From contig NZ_WEGI01000017.1 of NCBI RefSeq assembly GCF_009604425.1, positions 62,001-126,000 on the forward strand: 64,000 bases of DNA, written 5' to 3'. The DNA is from Nocardia aurantia (GTDB taxonomy: Bacteria; Actinomycetota; Actinomycetes; Mycobacteriales; Mycobacteriaceae). The notes beneath the pieces are model-generated. The model did not search any database. It was not told where the DNA came from and was given only the letters and a program-made list of their open reading frames with translations. Below are positions 34,808 to 43,837 of this stretch, piece by piece. A program made the position numbers and the translations under genes. The first letter of the stretch is position 1, and every line of letters begins with the position of its first letter.

Positions 34808-36379
34808 ATGACACGCGCACACCGGAATCCGGTGGCGGTGGCGGCGGCCGCCGCCACCGCACTGCTGGCCTGCCTCGCCTTGTCGGGGTGCGGCACCGGC
34901 GGCGACACCGGCCCGAACACCGTCGCGCAGACCACCCAGGCGGCCACGCCGCCGGACGATCAGCTCGACACCGGAGCCACGGTGAACGTCCGGCTGACGC
35001 TGGAACCGACCAGCCTCAACATCTTCGGCACCGCGGGCACCGCGCTGGAACAGTTGTTGCTGGACAACGTCTATCGGAGCCTGCTCAGCGTCGACACCGC
35101 CGCGAAGGACAAGATCGTCCCGGCCCTGGCGAGCGCGTGGGAGGTCGCGCCGGACGGACTGTCCTACACCTTCCACCTGACGCCCGGCGCGACATTCCAC
35201 GACGGCTCACCGCTGACCGCCGCGGACGCGGCCTGGTCACTGAATCAGCAGATCGCGCCCGGCTCGAAATCGGTGCGCGCGGCCAACTTCAGCTCGGTCG
35301 CCGAGGTCACCGCGCCCGATCCCGCGACCGTCCGGCTGACCCTGAAACAGCGCGACACCCAGCTGCTGTGGACCCTCGCCGGTCGCGGCGGCATCGTCTA
35401 CAAACAGGGCACCGACTTCGCCACGCTGGACGGCGCCGAGAACGGGTCCGGGCCGTTCCGGCTGACCCAGTGGAACCGGGGATCGTCGATCACGTTGCAG
35501 CGCGACGACTCCTACACCGGCGCGAAGCCGAAGGTCGCCAAGGTGGTGTTCCACTACATCAAGGACCCCAACGCGGCGAACAACGCGGAATCGACCGGCC
35601 AGACCGACATTCAGGTGTCCGCCGATCCGACCCTGCTGCAACCGTTCACCGGCAACGGCAAGTTCACCGTGTTGCGCGGCACCACGACGGACAAGTTCGT
35701 GCTGGCGTTCAACGGCTCGCAGGCCCCGTTCACGAATCCCGATGTGCGGCACGCCATCCGGCAGGCCATCGACAAGAATTCCACGGTCCGGACCTACGGC
35801 GCGGGCGTCGTCATCGGCAGTGACGTGCCGCCGCAGGATCCCTGGTACGAGGATCTCACCGGAATCGACGCGTACAACCCGGACAATGCCCGGAAGCTGC
35901 TGGCCGCGGCCGGTTTCGGCAACGGACTGCAACTGACCCTCGATGTCCCGAACATCTACCCGCCGTCGGTCACGGATGTGCTGGTGTCCGATCTGAAGAA
36001 GGTCGGCGTCACGCTCGTGGTGCGGCAGGTGGAGTTCCAGACCTGGCTGCAGAAGGTGTACACCAACAAGGACTTCCAGCTCAGCCTGGTCGATCACGCC
36101 GAACCGCACGATCTCGACAACTACACCAAGCCCACCTACTACTTCGGTTACGACAACAAGCAGGTGCAGCAGTGGTACGCCCAGGCCCGCACCGCCGCCT
36201 CCGAGGCCGAGCGGGACACGCTGCTGAAGAACGTGGCCCGGCAGATCTCGCAGGACGCCGCCACGGATTGGCTGCTGCTGGTGGAGACCACGACCGTCGT
36301 GCGCACCGGGGTCTACGGGGTGCCGCAGGCGGAAACCAGCAACCGGTTCACCCTGAGCACGCTCGCGGTCGGCCGGTGA
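34808..36379 (+). CDS. Dipeptide/oligopeptide-type ABC importer binding lipoprotein
   Basis: The protein has 523 aa, start ATG 34808 with AAAGGA upstream. A lipoprotein signal peptide ends in lipobox LSGC (about residue 26). The mature part is a family 5 extracellular solute-binding protein: LEPTSLNIFG, ASAWEVAPDGLSYTFHL, FHDGSPLTAADAAWSL, FTNPDVRHAIRQAID. Family 5 proteins bind peptides, opines, nickel chelates or glycosides. Its ligand is unknown, but the operon suggests an organic sulfur or amino-acid conjugate. Confidence 0.88.
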   Translation: MTRAHRNPVAVAAAAATALLACLALSGCGTGGDTGPNTVAQTTQAATPPDDQLDTGATVNVRLTLEPTSLNIFGTAGTALEQLLLDNVYRSLLSVDTAAKDKIVPALASAWEVAPDGLSYTFHLTPGATFHDGSPLTAADAAWSLNQQIAPGSKSVRAANFSSVAEVTAPDPATVRLTLKQRDTQLLWTLAGRGGIVYKQGTDFATLDGAENGSGPFRLTQWNRGSSITLQRDDSYTGAKPKVAKVVFHYIKDPNAANNAESTGQTDIQVSADPTLLQPFTGNGKFTVLRGTTTDKFVLAFNGSQAPFTNPDVRHAIRQAIDKNSTVRTYGAGVVIGSDVPPQDPWYEDLTGIDAYNPDNARKLLAAAGFGNGLQLTLDVPNIYPPSVTDVLVSDLKKVGVTLVVRQVEFQTWLQKVYTNKDFQLSLVDHAEPHDLDNYTKPTYYFGYDNKQVQQWYAQARTAASEAERDTLLKNVARQISQDAATDWLLLVETTTVVRTGVYGVPQAETSNRFTLSTLAVGR

Positions 36380-36389
36380 TACCGCCGTC

Positions 36390-37340
36390 GTGACCGTATT
36401 CCTGCTGCGCCGCACCGGGTTGCTGGTGGTGTCGCTGGCGGTGGCCAGCGTCGTGGTGTTCGCGTTGCTGCGGCTGCTGCCCGGCGACGTGGCCGCCACC
36501 ATCGGCGGCATCAACTACAGCCCGGCCCAGTTGGCGGCGCTGCGCACCGACCTCGGGCTCGACCGGCCGCTGCCGATGCAGTACCTGTCCTGGATCCGGG
36601 GTGTGCTGCACGGTGATTTCGGGCGGTCCCAGCTCAACGGCGCCTCGGTGAGCGCCGAACTCGGCCGGAAGCTGGAGGTTTCCGGGCCGCTGGTGCTGGG
36701 CGCGATCGCGGTGTCGCTGAGTCTGGCGGTGCCGCTGGGCACCTGGGCCGCGGTGCGCCACCGTACCGCCGCCGGTGCCGCGCTGTCGGCGCTGTCGCAG
36801 CTGGGCATCGCGATTCCCGGGCTGTGGCTGGCGCTGCTGCTGATCACAGTGTTCGCGGTCGAGCTGAAATGGCTTCCTGCACAGGGGTTTCCGGTGGAAG
36901 GCTGGGCGCATCCGGGGCAGGCGGTCCGTAGTCTGGTGCTGCCGTGCCTGGCCCTGGGCCTGACCGAGGGCGCGGTGCTGCTGCGGTTCGTGCGGTCGGC
37001 GGTGCTGGGCGTACTGCACGCGGACTTCCTGCGCACCGCGCGTTCGAAGGGGCTCACCCGTGGACAGGCGTTGCTGCGGCACGGTTTCCGCAACGCGGCG
37101 GTGCCGGTGGTCTCCATCCTCGGCCTGCAGATCGCGACCCTGCTGGTCGGGGGAGTGGTGGTCGAGACGGTGTTCACCCTGCCCGGCGTCGGCAACATGC
37201 TGGTGGCCGATGTCGGCAACCGGGATCTGGTGAAGGTGCAGGGCGAACTGATGCTGCTCGTCGCGGCGATCCTGATCATCGGCTTCCTGGTCGACATCGC
37301 CCATCGGCTGATCGATCCGCGCACCGGGATCGCGCGGTGA
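36390..37340 (+). CDS. ABC importer permease, DppB type
   Basis: The protein has 316 aa, GTG start at 36390. About six membrane helices. Family landmarks include LRRTGLLVVSLAVASVVVF at the N-terminus, LRTDLGLDRPLPMQYLSWI, and the cytoplasmic coupling segment DFLRTARSKGLTRGQALLRHGFRNA. It ends in a GTGA overlap with the second permease and forms a heterodimer with it. Confidence 0.88.
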   Translation: MTVFLLRRTGLLVVSLAVASVVVFALLRLLPGDVAATIGGINYSPAQLAALRTDLGLDRPLPMQYLSWIRGVLHGDFGRSQLNGASVSAELGRKLEVSGPLVLGAIAVSLSLAVPLGTWAAVRHRTAAGAALSALSQLGIAIPGLWLALLLITVFAVELKWLPAQGFPVEGWAHPGQAVRSLVLPCLALGLTEGAVLLRFVRSAVLGVLHADFLRTARSKGLTRGQALLRHGFRNAAVPVVSILGLQIATLLVGGVVVETVFTLPGVGNMLVADVGNRDLVKVQGELMLLVAAILIIGFLVDIAHRLIDPRTGIAR

Positions 37341-38380
37341 GCGGCCGGCTCGCGACCCGAAGGCGGGGGCGCTCGCTGCGCACCGTACTGCGGGCGCTGC
37401 TGCGCCGACCGGCCGGGGTATTCGGCCTGGCGGTGGTGGCGGTCCTGGCGATCGCCGCGCTCGTGGCGGTGTGGTGGACACCCTTCGATCCGCAGGCCAC
37501 CGACCCGCGCGCGGCCTGGCTGTTGCCCTTTCGGCGCGGCCATGTGCTGGGCACCGACCGGGTCGGCCGCGACCAGTTCAGCGTGCTGCTGGCCGGCAGC
37601 CGCGAAACCCTGGTCGTCGCGGCCGGTTCGGCGCTGATCGCCGCGATCATCGGCTTGGCCCTGGGCATTTCGGCGGCGCTCGCCCCCCGGTGGGCGGGTG
37701 CGGTGGTGGCGCAGGCGATCGATCTGGTGATCGCCTTCCCGGCGCTGTTGCTGGCCATGGTGCTGGCTGCTGTCTACGGTGCCTCGCTGGCTACCGTGCT
37801 GGCCGCGATCGGGATCAGCGCCGGGGTCGCGGTGGCGCGGGTGTCGCGCGGCGAGATCGCCCGAGTGCTGGGGGCGGATTACGTGCTGGCGGCGCGGGCG
37901 GCGGGCGCCTCGACCCCGCGCATCGTGCGAAAACACTTGCTGCCCAACATCGCTCCCACCCTCATCGTTCAGCTGTCGCTGGTGATGGCGGTGTCGGTGC
38001 TGACCGAGGCCGCGCTCACCTACCTCGGCTACGGCAGTTCCCCGTCGACCCCGTCGTGGGGTGGCCTGCTGCACGAACAGCAGGCCTACATCTCCGCCCG
38101 GCCGCTGCTGGTGGTCTGGCCCGGCCTGGCCGTCGCGGTGACGGTGCTGGGCCTCAACCTGCTCGGCGACGCCCTGCGCGAGGCCACCGATCCGCGCCTG
38201 CGCCGAGGCCGGACCGGTGGGCGTGGTAGTGCCCCCGGTCCGGCCCTCGCGGTCGGCGCCGTGCTCGCCGAGCCGGGTGTGGCGGTGGAGTCCGGCGTGG
38301 CCGCCGAGTCCGGGTCGGCTGCGCAATCCGGTGTGGCCGCTGCCGATCACCTCGCCGGGGGCGCCGGGGGTGCGGCATGA
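37337..38380 (+). CDS. ABC importer permease, DppC type
   Basis: The protein has 347 aa from a GTG overlapping the previous stop. DppC landmarks: LGTDRVGRDQFSVLLAGSRETL, the coupling segment DYVLAARAAGASTPRIVRKHLLPNI, and LTYLGYGSSPSTPSWGGLL. Oddly, the last ~50 residues after DPRLRRG are a low-complexity Ala/Gly/Val tail with ESGVA-like repeats encoded by an 18-bp period near 38288-38330. The tail is not part of the family fold. ATGA overlap with the next gene. Confidence 0.86.
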   Translation: MSGRLATRRRGRSLRTVLRALLRRPAGVFGLAVVAVLAIAALVAVWWTPFDPQATDPRAAWLLPFRRGHVLGTDRVGRDQFSVLLAGSRETLVVAAGSALIAAIIGLALGISAALAPRWAGAVVAQAIDLVIAFPALLLAMVLAAVYGASLATVLAAIGISAGVAVARVSRGEIARVLGADYVLAARAAGASTPRIVRKHLLPNIAPTLIVQLSLVMAVSVLTEAALTYLGYGSSPSTPSWGGLLHEQQAYISARPLLVVWPGLAVAVTVLGLNLLGDALREATDPRLRRGRTGGRGSAPGPALAVGAVLAEPGVAVESGVAAESGSAAQSGVAAADHLAGGAGGAA

Positions 38381-39333
38381 CGCTGCTGCGGGTAGCGGGC
38401 CTGACCGTCCGCCTGGGTGGGCGGACGGTCGTCGACGATGTCGGATTCGACCTCGACGCCGGGGAACGCCTCGGTCTGATCGGTGAGTCCGGATCGGGCA
38501 AAACGCTGACGGCACTGGCGATCCTGGGCCTGCTGCCGGACGACGCGGAGGTGTCCGGCAGCATCCGCCTGGACGGTGCGGAACTGCTCGGCCGCCGGGA
38601 TCGGGAGCTGTCGCGGATCCGCGGCAATCGGATCGCGATGGTGTTCCAGGAACCGCTGTCGGCGCTGAATCCCCTGATGCGCGTGGGGAAGCAGATCGCT
38701 GAGCCGTTGCGCCTGCACGGCGGGCTGTCCCGCAAACAGGCTCTGGCCGAGGCGGTTTCGCTGGCCGCGAAGGTCGGCCTGCCCGATCCGGAGGTGCTGG
38801 TGCGCGCCTATCCGCACCAATTGTCCGGCGGCCAGCGGCAGCGCGTGGGTATCGCTATGGCCGTCGCCTCCCGGCCCGCTCTGCTGCTGGCCGACGAGCC
38901 CACCACCGCACTGGATGTCACCGTGCAGGCCGACATTCTGGCGCTGCTGGCCGATCTCGTCGCCGAACAAGGCACCGCGCTGTTGTTCGTGACGCACGAT
39001 CTGGCCGTGCTCGCCCAGGTGGTGCAGCGAGTGCTGGTCCTCGGCAAGGGCCGCGTGCTGGAACAAGGCCCCCTGGATCGAATCCTGCACGACCCGCGAC
39101 ACCCTTACACCCGAACACTTCTGAACCTGGCCCGCGCCGCCGCCTTCCGCCGCCCGCCCCTGCCGAATGCCCCTCGTGCCGATGCCGCGGATTCCCATCC
39201 GCCGGTCTCGAACACCGTGCCTGCCGATCCGGTCCGCTCGGATGCGAAACCTGCTGTCCCCGAACAAGTATCGACCGCCGCTCCCGATGCGGCCGGCGTG
39301 CCCGCCCCCGGCCCGACGGAGGGAACGCGATGA
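38377..39333 (+). CDS. ABC importer ATPase, DppD type
   Basis: The protein has 318 aa, ATG overlapping the previous stop by 4 bp. Walker A is GESGSGKT, Q-loop VFQEPLSALNP, signature LSGGQRQRV, Walker B LLLADEPTTALDVTV, H-loop VTHDLAVL. The oligopeptide-type C-terminal extension (HPYTRTLLNL) is followed by an extra ~60-residue Pro/Ala-rich tail. It overlaps the partner ATPase by 4 bp. Confidence 0.9.
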   Translation: MTLLRVAGLTVRLGGRTVVDDVGFDLDAGERLGLIGESGSGKTLTALAILGLLPDDAEVSGSIRLDGAELLGRRDRELSRIRGNRIAMVFQEPLSALNPLMRVGKQIAEPLRLHGGLSRKQALAEAVSLAAKVGLPDPEVLVRAYPHQLSGGQRQRVGIAMAVASRPALLLADEPTTALDVTVQADILALLADLVAEQGTALLFVTHDLAVLAQVVQRVLVLGKGRVLEQGPLDRILHDPRHPYTRTLLNLARAAAFRRPPLPNAPRADAADSHPPVSNTVPADPVRSDAKPAVPEQVSTAAPDAAGVPAPGPTEGTR

Positions 39334-40124
39334 CCACCGGCACCCCGGTGACCCCGCTGCTCACGGCCACCGGCCTCACCCGCAGCTACCGGCTGCCGCG
39401 GCGCGTGCCGTGGGAACGGCCACAGGTCCGGCATGCCGTGCGCGACGTCGGTCTCACCCTGCCCGAGGGCGGTCACCTCGGCATCGTCGGCGAATCCGGG
39501 TCCGGGAAGTCGACCTTGCTGCGCCTGCTGCTCGCGCTGGAACGCGCCGACGCGGGCACGGTCCGCTACCGGGATCGCGCGGTGGCCGGGCGCGACCTGC
39601 GCTGGTTCCGCCGCGAAGTGCAAGTGGTGCTACAGGATCCGCTGGATTCCCTCGACCCGCGCGGTAGCGTGCGCGACTCGATCGCCGAACCCCTGGAATG
39701 CCTGCGTATTCCCGGCGACCACGATGCCCGGGTCGCCGAGCTGCTCACTGCCGTCGGCCTGGAACCCGATGCCGCCCAGCGTTATCCGCACGAGTTCTCC
39801 GGCGGTCAGCGGCAGCGCATCGCGATCGCCCGCGCCCTGGCGCCGCAACCGGCGGTCCTCGTCGGCGACGAGCCCTTCTCGGCGCTGGATGCCTCGGTGC
39901 GGGCCCAGATCATCGACTTGGTCCGCGATCTGGCGGCCCGCTTCGGCCTGTCGCTGATCCTGGTGTCGCACGATATCGGCGTCGTGCAGCAGTTGTGCGA
40001 CGAGTTGCTGGTGCTGAAGGACGGCGCGGTCGTCGAATCCGGTTCGACCGCAGCGATTCTCGATGCCCCCGAGCACCCGTACACCCAGGCGTTGCTGCGC
40101 GCCGTACCGGCGCTGCCGACCTGA
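39330..40124 (+). CDS. ABC importer ATPase, DppF type
   Basis: The protein has 264 aa, ATG at 39330. Walker A GESGSGKST, Q-loop VVLQDPLDSLDP, signature FSGGQRQRI, Walker B VLVGDEPFSALD, H-loop VSHDIGVV, ending with HPYTQALLRAVP. It is the second nucleotide-binding subunit and last gene of the eight-gene operon that starts at 31723. It is slightly short for DppF because the C-terminal zinc-type extension is missing. Confidence 0.9.
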   Translation: MTTGTPVTPLLTATGLTRSYRLPRRVPWERPQVRHAVRDVGLTLPEGGHLGIVGESGSGKSTLLRLLLALERADAGTVRYRDRAVAGRDLRWFRREVQVVLQDPLDSLDPRGSVRDSIAEPLECLRIPGDHDARVAELLTAVGLEPDAAQRYPHEFSGGQRQRIAIARALAPQPAVLVGDEPFSALDASVRAQIIDLVRDLAARFGLSLILVSHDIGVVQQLCDELLVLKDGAVVESGSTAAILDAPEHPYTQALLRAVPALPT

Positions 40125-40238
40125 GCGAGGGGCGGCAGCCCACGTCCTCGGCTCGGTACCGTTGATCGTGGTCCCGCCGACCGTGGGCGCGACGGATCGG
40201 CGGTTTCCGAATTCCGCTGAGGCACAGGAGGCGAATCG

Positions 40239-41438
40239 GTGACGATCGAGATCGACACCTTGACCGAACCCGCCGAGGTGCGGGCCGCCGGGGCGATATT
40301 CCGGACCGCGATGGTCGGTCTGCCGCCGGTTCCGGCGGAGGTCGCCGACGGCCTCGTCGAACCCGGGCGGACCCTCGGCGCGCGGCTCGGTGGTGAGCTG
40401 GTGGGCGGGGCCGATTCGTACACCAGCCGGCTGGTGGTGCCCGGTGGGCAGTGGGTGCCGCATGCCGCGGTGACCCATGTCGGGGTGCTGCCGACGCATA
40501 CCCGGCGCGGGGTCGTCAGCGCGCTGCTGCGGCATCAACTGGCCGATGCGGCCGAGCGCGGGGAGGTCGTAGCGAGCCTGCGCGCCACCCAGGGCGGGAT
40601 CTACGAGCGGTTCGGGTACGGGGTGGCCACCTCCTACGCCACGGTCGAGGTGGACCTGCGGCGCGCCCGCTTGCGCGACACCGTCCCCGGCGGTGGGCCG
40701 GTCCGCTACCTCGATGCCGCGGCACGCTGGGACTTGTTGCCGAAAATCTATGCCACCGAGGGTTTTTCCTGGATCGGCGCGATCGAGCGGCCCCGATACT
40801 GGTGGCGGCTGCAGGAATCGGTCGCGGCGGGCGGCGGATGGGCCGTGGTGCACGGCGAACCCGGCGCCGAGGACGGATTCCTGCGGTACCGGGCCACCGA
40901 TACCGACGGGTGGCCGCGACATCCGCGGCGCACGGTGGTCGTGGACGATTTCGTGGCGACCACGCCCGCCGCCTTCCACGGGCTGGTGCGCCATCTGGTG
41001 TCCCACGACATCGTCGACCGGCTGATCGTCACCTTCACCCCGCTGGACAGTCCGTTGCGGCACTTCTTCACCGACGAGCGCGCGGTCACCGTCACCGGTG
41101 TCACCGACGAGACCTGGCTGCGGCTGGTGGACGTGCCCGCGGCGCTGGACCGCCGCACCTACCGGGCGGGCACGCCCGTCGTCGTGGCGGTCACCGATCC
41201 GATCCTGCCGGCCAACTCCGGTCACTACCGGATCTCCGCCGAGGGGGCCGTCCCCACCGGCGATCCGGCCGATCTGAGTGCCGGCGTGGCGAGCCTGGCC
41301 GCCGTGTACCTCGGCGGCAGCGCGTGGCGGCAACTGGCGGTGGCGGGCCGGGTCCGGGAGCACCGGCCGGGCGCGGTCGACGCGGCGGATACGTTGTTCG
41401 CCACCGGAATTCAGCCGTTCGGGGGCACCTTCTTCTGA
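40239..41438 (+). CDS. Eis-family multi-domain GNAT acetyltransferase
   Basis: The protein has 399 aa from GTG 40239 with AGGAGGCG upstream, close to the ~400 aa of mycobacterial Eis. The first GNAT domain has HVGVLPTHTRRGVVSALLRHQL (acetyl-CoA P-loop). The conserved IYERFGYGVAT follows, where Eis has its catalytic Tyr. The protein ends GGTFF, and in Eis the C-terminal carboxylate of Phe takes part in catalysis. Eis enzymes acetylate amines, including aminoglycosides, at several positions; drug modification here is only a family-based possibility. Confidence 0.82.
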   Translation: MTIEIDTLTEPAEVRAAGAIFRTAMVGLPPVPAEVADGLVEPGRTLGARLGGELVGGADSYTSRLVVPGGQWVPHAAVTHVGVLPTHTRRGVVSALLRHQLADAAERGEVVASLRATQGGIYERFGYGVATSYATVEVDLRRARLRDTVPGGGPVRYLDAAARWDLLPKIYATEGFSWIGAIERPRYWWRLQESVAAGGGWAVVHGEPGAEDGFLRYRATDTDGWPRHPRRTVVVDDFVATTPAAFHGLVRHLVSHDIVDRLIVTFTPLDSPLRHFFTDERAVTVTGVTDETWLRLVDVPAALDRRTYRAGTPVVVAVTDPILPANSGHYRISAEGAVPTGDPADLSAGVASLAAVYLGGSAWRQLAVAGRVREHRPGAVDAADTLFATGIQPFGGTFF

Positions 41439-41450
41439 TCGGCGGCCGGG

Positions 41451-42749
41451 TCAGCGCGGGTGATCGGCCGGGTCCGGCACGTCCCGGGGCCGAATCGCCT
41501 TGTCCCGGTACATCGCCGAGTCCACGGTGTGCATGAGCGCGTCGACGTCCTGCGGGCGGCGGTCGACCAGGGTGGTGCCGACGCTGGCGCCGATCGAGAC
41601 CGGTTGCCCGGCAACGACGATCGGCTGGGACACCGCGGCGAGCAGGCGCTCGGTGACGGCGGCCAGTTGGGCGGGGCCGGTGCAGTTCTCGATCAGCACG
41701 ATGAATTCGTCGCCGCCGATGCGGGCGGCGAGGCCCTCCGGGGCGGCGGCCGCTCGCAGGCGCTCCGCCACCGTCCGCAACACCCGGTCGCCGACAGTGT
41801 GGCCGTGCGCGTCGTTGATCGCCTTGAACCGGTCCAGATCCAGATAGCACAGCCCGAGCGGGCCGTCGGCGTGGGCGAGCCGGTCGAAGAACAGCACCCG
41901 GTTGGCCAGGCCGGTGAGATTGTCGTGGTGGGCGTCGTGCCACAACCGGTCGGCGAGCGCCTTGCGTTCGGTGATGTCGACCGCGACCCCGATCAGGAAC
42001 CGCACCCGTCCGTCCGCGTCGCGGACCACCGACATCGACAGGTCGATGTCGGTGTGGCTGCCGTCGGGGCGCATGGTGTGGGTCTCCATGCGGAATCGGT
42101 CGACCTGTCCGAGCAGCAGCAGCCGGAACCGGTCGTAGGCGGGGCCGATGTTGTCGGCGCCGAGGACCTCCAGCACGGTGCGCCCGGGGATGCGATCCTG
42201 CGGGACGCCGAGCATGTCGGCGAAGGTCGCGTTCACGTCGAGCACCCGTCCGGTGTCCGCGTCGATCGTGCCGATGCCGACCGAAGCTCCGGCGAAGATC
42301 GCCGCGAACCGCGCCTCCGACAACTGCCGCTGGGACTGTGCCTCGCGCACGGCGGCCAGCGCCGCCGCCAGTGTGCTCTCCTGTTCGGCCAGTGCGGTGG
42401 AGCGCAGGGCCGCGGTGAAACCCGCGGCGAATTCGCCCGCCGCGTCGATCGCGCGCTGCCGCACCTGCTCGTACTCCGGCTCGTCCCGCTCCGGGCAGAC
42501 GGCGTCGACCATGTCGCGGCAGATCACCGAGATCGAGCGGCTCACCGCGGCCGCGTCCCGATAGTTGGCGTCCACCAGGGCGGAGGCGGCCTGTCGCGCG
42601 GTGCCCGGCTCGGCCGTGCCGCGCAGCACCGCCAGCAACCCCTCGCCGAGTTCGGCCAGCAGTTCCTCGATCCGGGTTCGCGTGAGGGTGGGCGCGACGA
42701 CGCCGTCCAGCGCGTCGGCCCAGCGCACCCCCAGCTCGTGCGAACCCAC
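41451..42749 (-). CDS. PAS-GGDEF diguanylate cyclase
   Basis: The protein has 432 aa. The likely GTG start at 42749 lies 20 bp after the methyltransferase stop, behind a weak AGGGG. An N-terminal helical region (~150 residues, EELLAELGEGLLAVLRG...) resembles RsbR/globin-like sensory modules. A PAS domain follows (FAAIFAGASVGIGTIDADTG, ending VDITERK), then a GGDEF domain with HHDNLTGLANR and an intact active site RIGGDEFIVL. It should make cyclic di-GMP. No EAL domain. Its coupling to a methyltransferase gene is noted in the findings. Confidence 0.85.
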   Translation of the reverse strand: MGSHELGVRWADALDGVVAPTLTRTRIEELLAELGEGLLAVLRGTAEPGTARQAASALVDANYRDAAAVSRSISVICRDMVDAVCPERDEPEYEQVRQRAIDAAGEFAAGFTAALRSTALAEQESTLAAALAAVREAQSQRQLSEARFAAIFAGASVGIGTIDADTGRVLDVNATFADMLGVPQDRIPGRTVLEVLGADNIGPAYDRFRLLLLGQVDRFRMETHTMRPDGSHTDIDLSMSVVRDADGRVRFLIGVAVDITERKALADRLWHDAHHDNLTGLANRVLFFDRLAHADGPLGLCYLDLDRFKAINDAHGHTVGDRVLRTVAERLRAAAAPEGLAARIGGDEFIVLIENCTGPAQLAAVTERLLAAVSQPIVVAGQPVSIGASVGTTLVDRRPQDVDALMHTVDSAMYRDKAIRPRDVPDPADHPR

Positions 42750-42769
42750 ACCTATACCCCTGCCGTAGT

Positions 42770-43579
42770 TCAGATCTTGCGTCCCACCCCCGCCAGGCCG
42801 AGCGAGCGACCGGGGGCCTCGTGCAGATCGCGGTCGGATTCCGGCCGCCACTGCGGCAGTTCCACCACGCCGGGATCGATCATCTCCCAGCCGTCGAACA
42901 TCGCGGTGATCGCCGCGCGGTCGCGGAAGCGGATCCCGACGTGACTCGTGTTGGCGGAGTGGTCGCCCAGCAGCGCCGCGTCGTCGGGGCGCAGCGCGGA
43001 GGTGAGATGCGAGATGGCCACGTAGCTGCCGACCGGCAGCGCGGTCCGCAGCGCGGCGACGCGCTCGGCCGGGCGCTCGGCGTCCTGGAGCAGGTGCAGC
43101 ACCGCGATCAGCAGCAGGCCGATCGGCTCGCCGACATCGATCAGGCCGGTTCCGGCGGCGGTGGCGAGCAATTCGTCCGGTTTCCGGAGATCGGCCTGAA
43201 TCGCGTCGGCGCCCGGGACATTCGCGAGGATCGTGCGGGAATGCGTGACCGCCACCGGATCGATGTCGGCGTAGAGCACCCGGATGCCGGGGTCGATCGA
43301 CTGCACGATCTCGTGCACGTTGCCGGCGGTCGGAATGCCGGACCCGACGTCGAGGAACTGCCGGATGCCCGCGTCGGCGAGGAAGCGGACCACCCGGCGC
43401 AGGAACGCCCGGTTGCTCAGCGCCAGCCGCGGCAGATCCGGTACGAGTTTCTTGGCCTGTTCCGCGACGAGCCGATCGATCTCGAAATTGTGCGAACCAC
43501 CGAGCAACGCGTCGTACATCCGGGCCGGGCTGGCCCGCGTCATATCCACGCCGTCGGGTGCCCATGCCGGTCTTTCCAC
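42770..43579 (-). CDS. SAM-dependent methyltransferase, DUF574 family
   Basis: The protein has 269 aa. I chose GTG 43579 because GAGGGG lies seven bases upstream and family members start near ERPAWAPDGVD; a longer form to 43630 is possible. Signature segments: ARMYDALLGGSHNFEIDR, the SAM loop FLDVGSGIPTAGNVHE, and VLYADIDPVAVTHS. The family is abundant in actinobacteria and has no known substrate. It precedes the PAS-GGDEF gene on one transcript. Confidence 0.83.
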   Translation of the reverse strand: MERPAWAPDGVDMTRASPARMYDALLGGSHNFEIDRLVAEQAKKLVPDLPRLALSNRAFLRRVVRFLADAGIRQFLDVGSGIPTAGNVHEIVQSIDPGIRVLYADIDPVAVTHSRTILANVPGADAIQADLRKPDELLATAAGTGLIDVGEPIGLLLIAVLHLLQDAERPAERVAALRTALPVGSYVAISHLTSALRPDDAALLGDHSANTSHVGIRFRDRAAITAMFDGWEMIDPGVVELPQWRPESDRDLHEAPGRSLGLAGVGRKI

Positions 43580-43800
43580 GCGAAAACCCCTCTTGCCCTT
43601 GTGCTTCCGAGCCTCCGCCCGGGCGGCCACCCGATGTGCGCCGAATCGACGGCACGGGTATACCAGCGGATATTAGTCCCATCCGCGCGTCGCGTCGATC
43701 TTGTCCGCTGCCGGCGGAAAACCGGCCGCAACCAGCGCGCATGGGGTCGGCCGCCGTGGGCCGCGCGGCCGGATGTCCCCCGATCGGACCACCCGCACCA

Positions 43801-43837
43801 TTGACACAATGAAACAAATCAACCTACATTGTTTCAT
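43801..43837 (+). promoter_or_regulatory. Leaderless tetR promoter with overlapping inverted repeat
   Basis: TTGACA (43801-43806) and TACATT (43825-43830) are 18 bp apart and would start transcription at or next to the ATG at 43838. A 9-bp inverted repeat, ATGAAACAA (43809-43817) and TTGTTTCAT (43829-43837), fills the spacer and covers the -10, as an autoregulatory TetR operator would. Confidence 0.68.

Noticed and set aside
40239..41438. Calling the Eis-like protein an aminoglycoside-resistance gene
   Set aside because: Family membership alone does not show drug acetylation; the acceptor is unknown.
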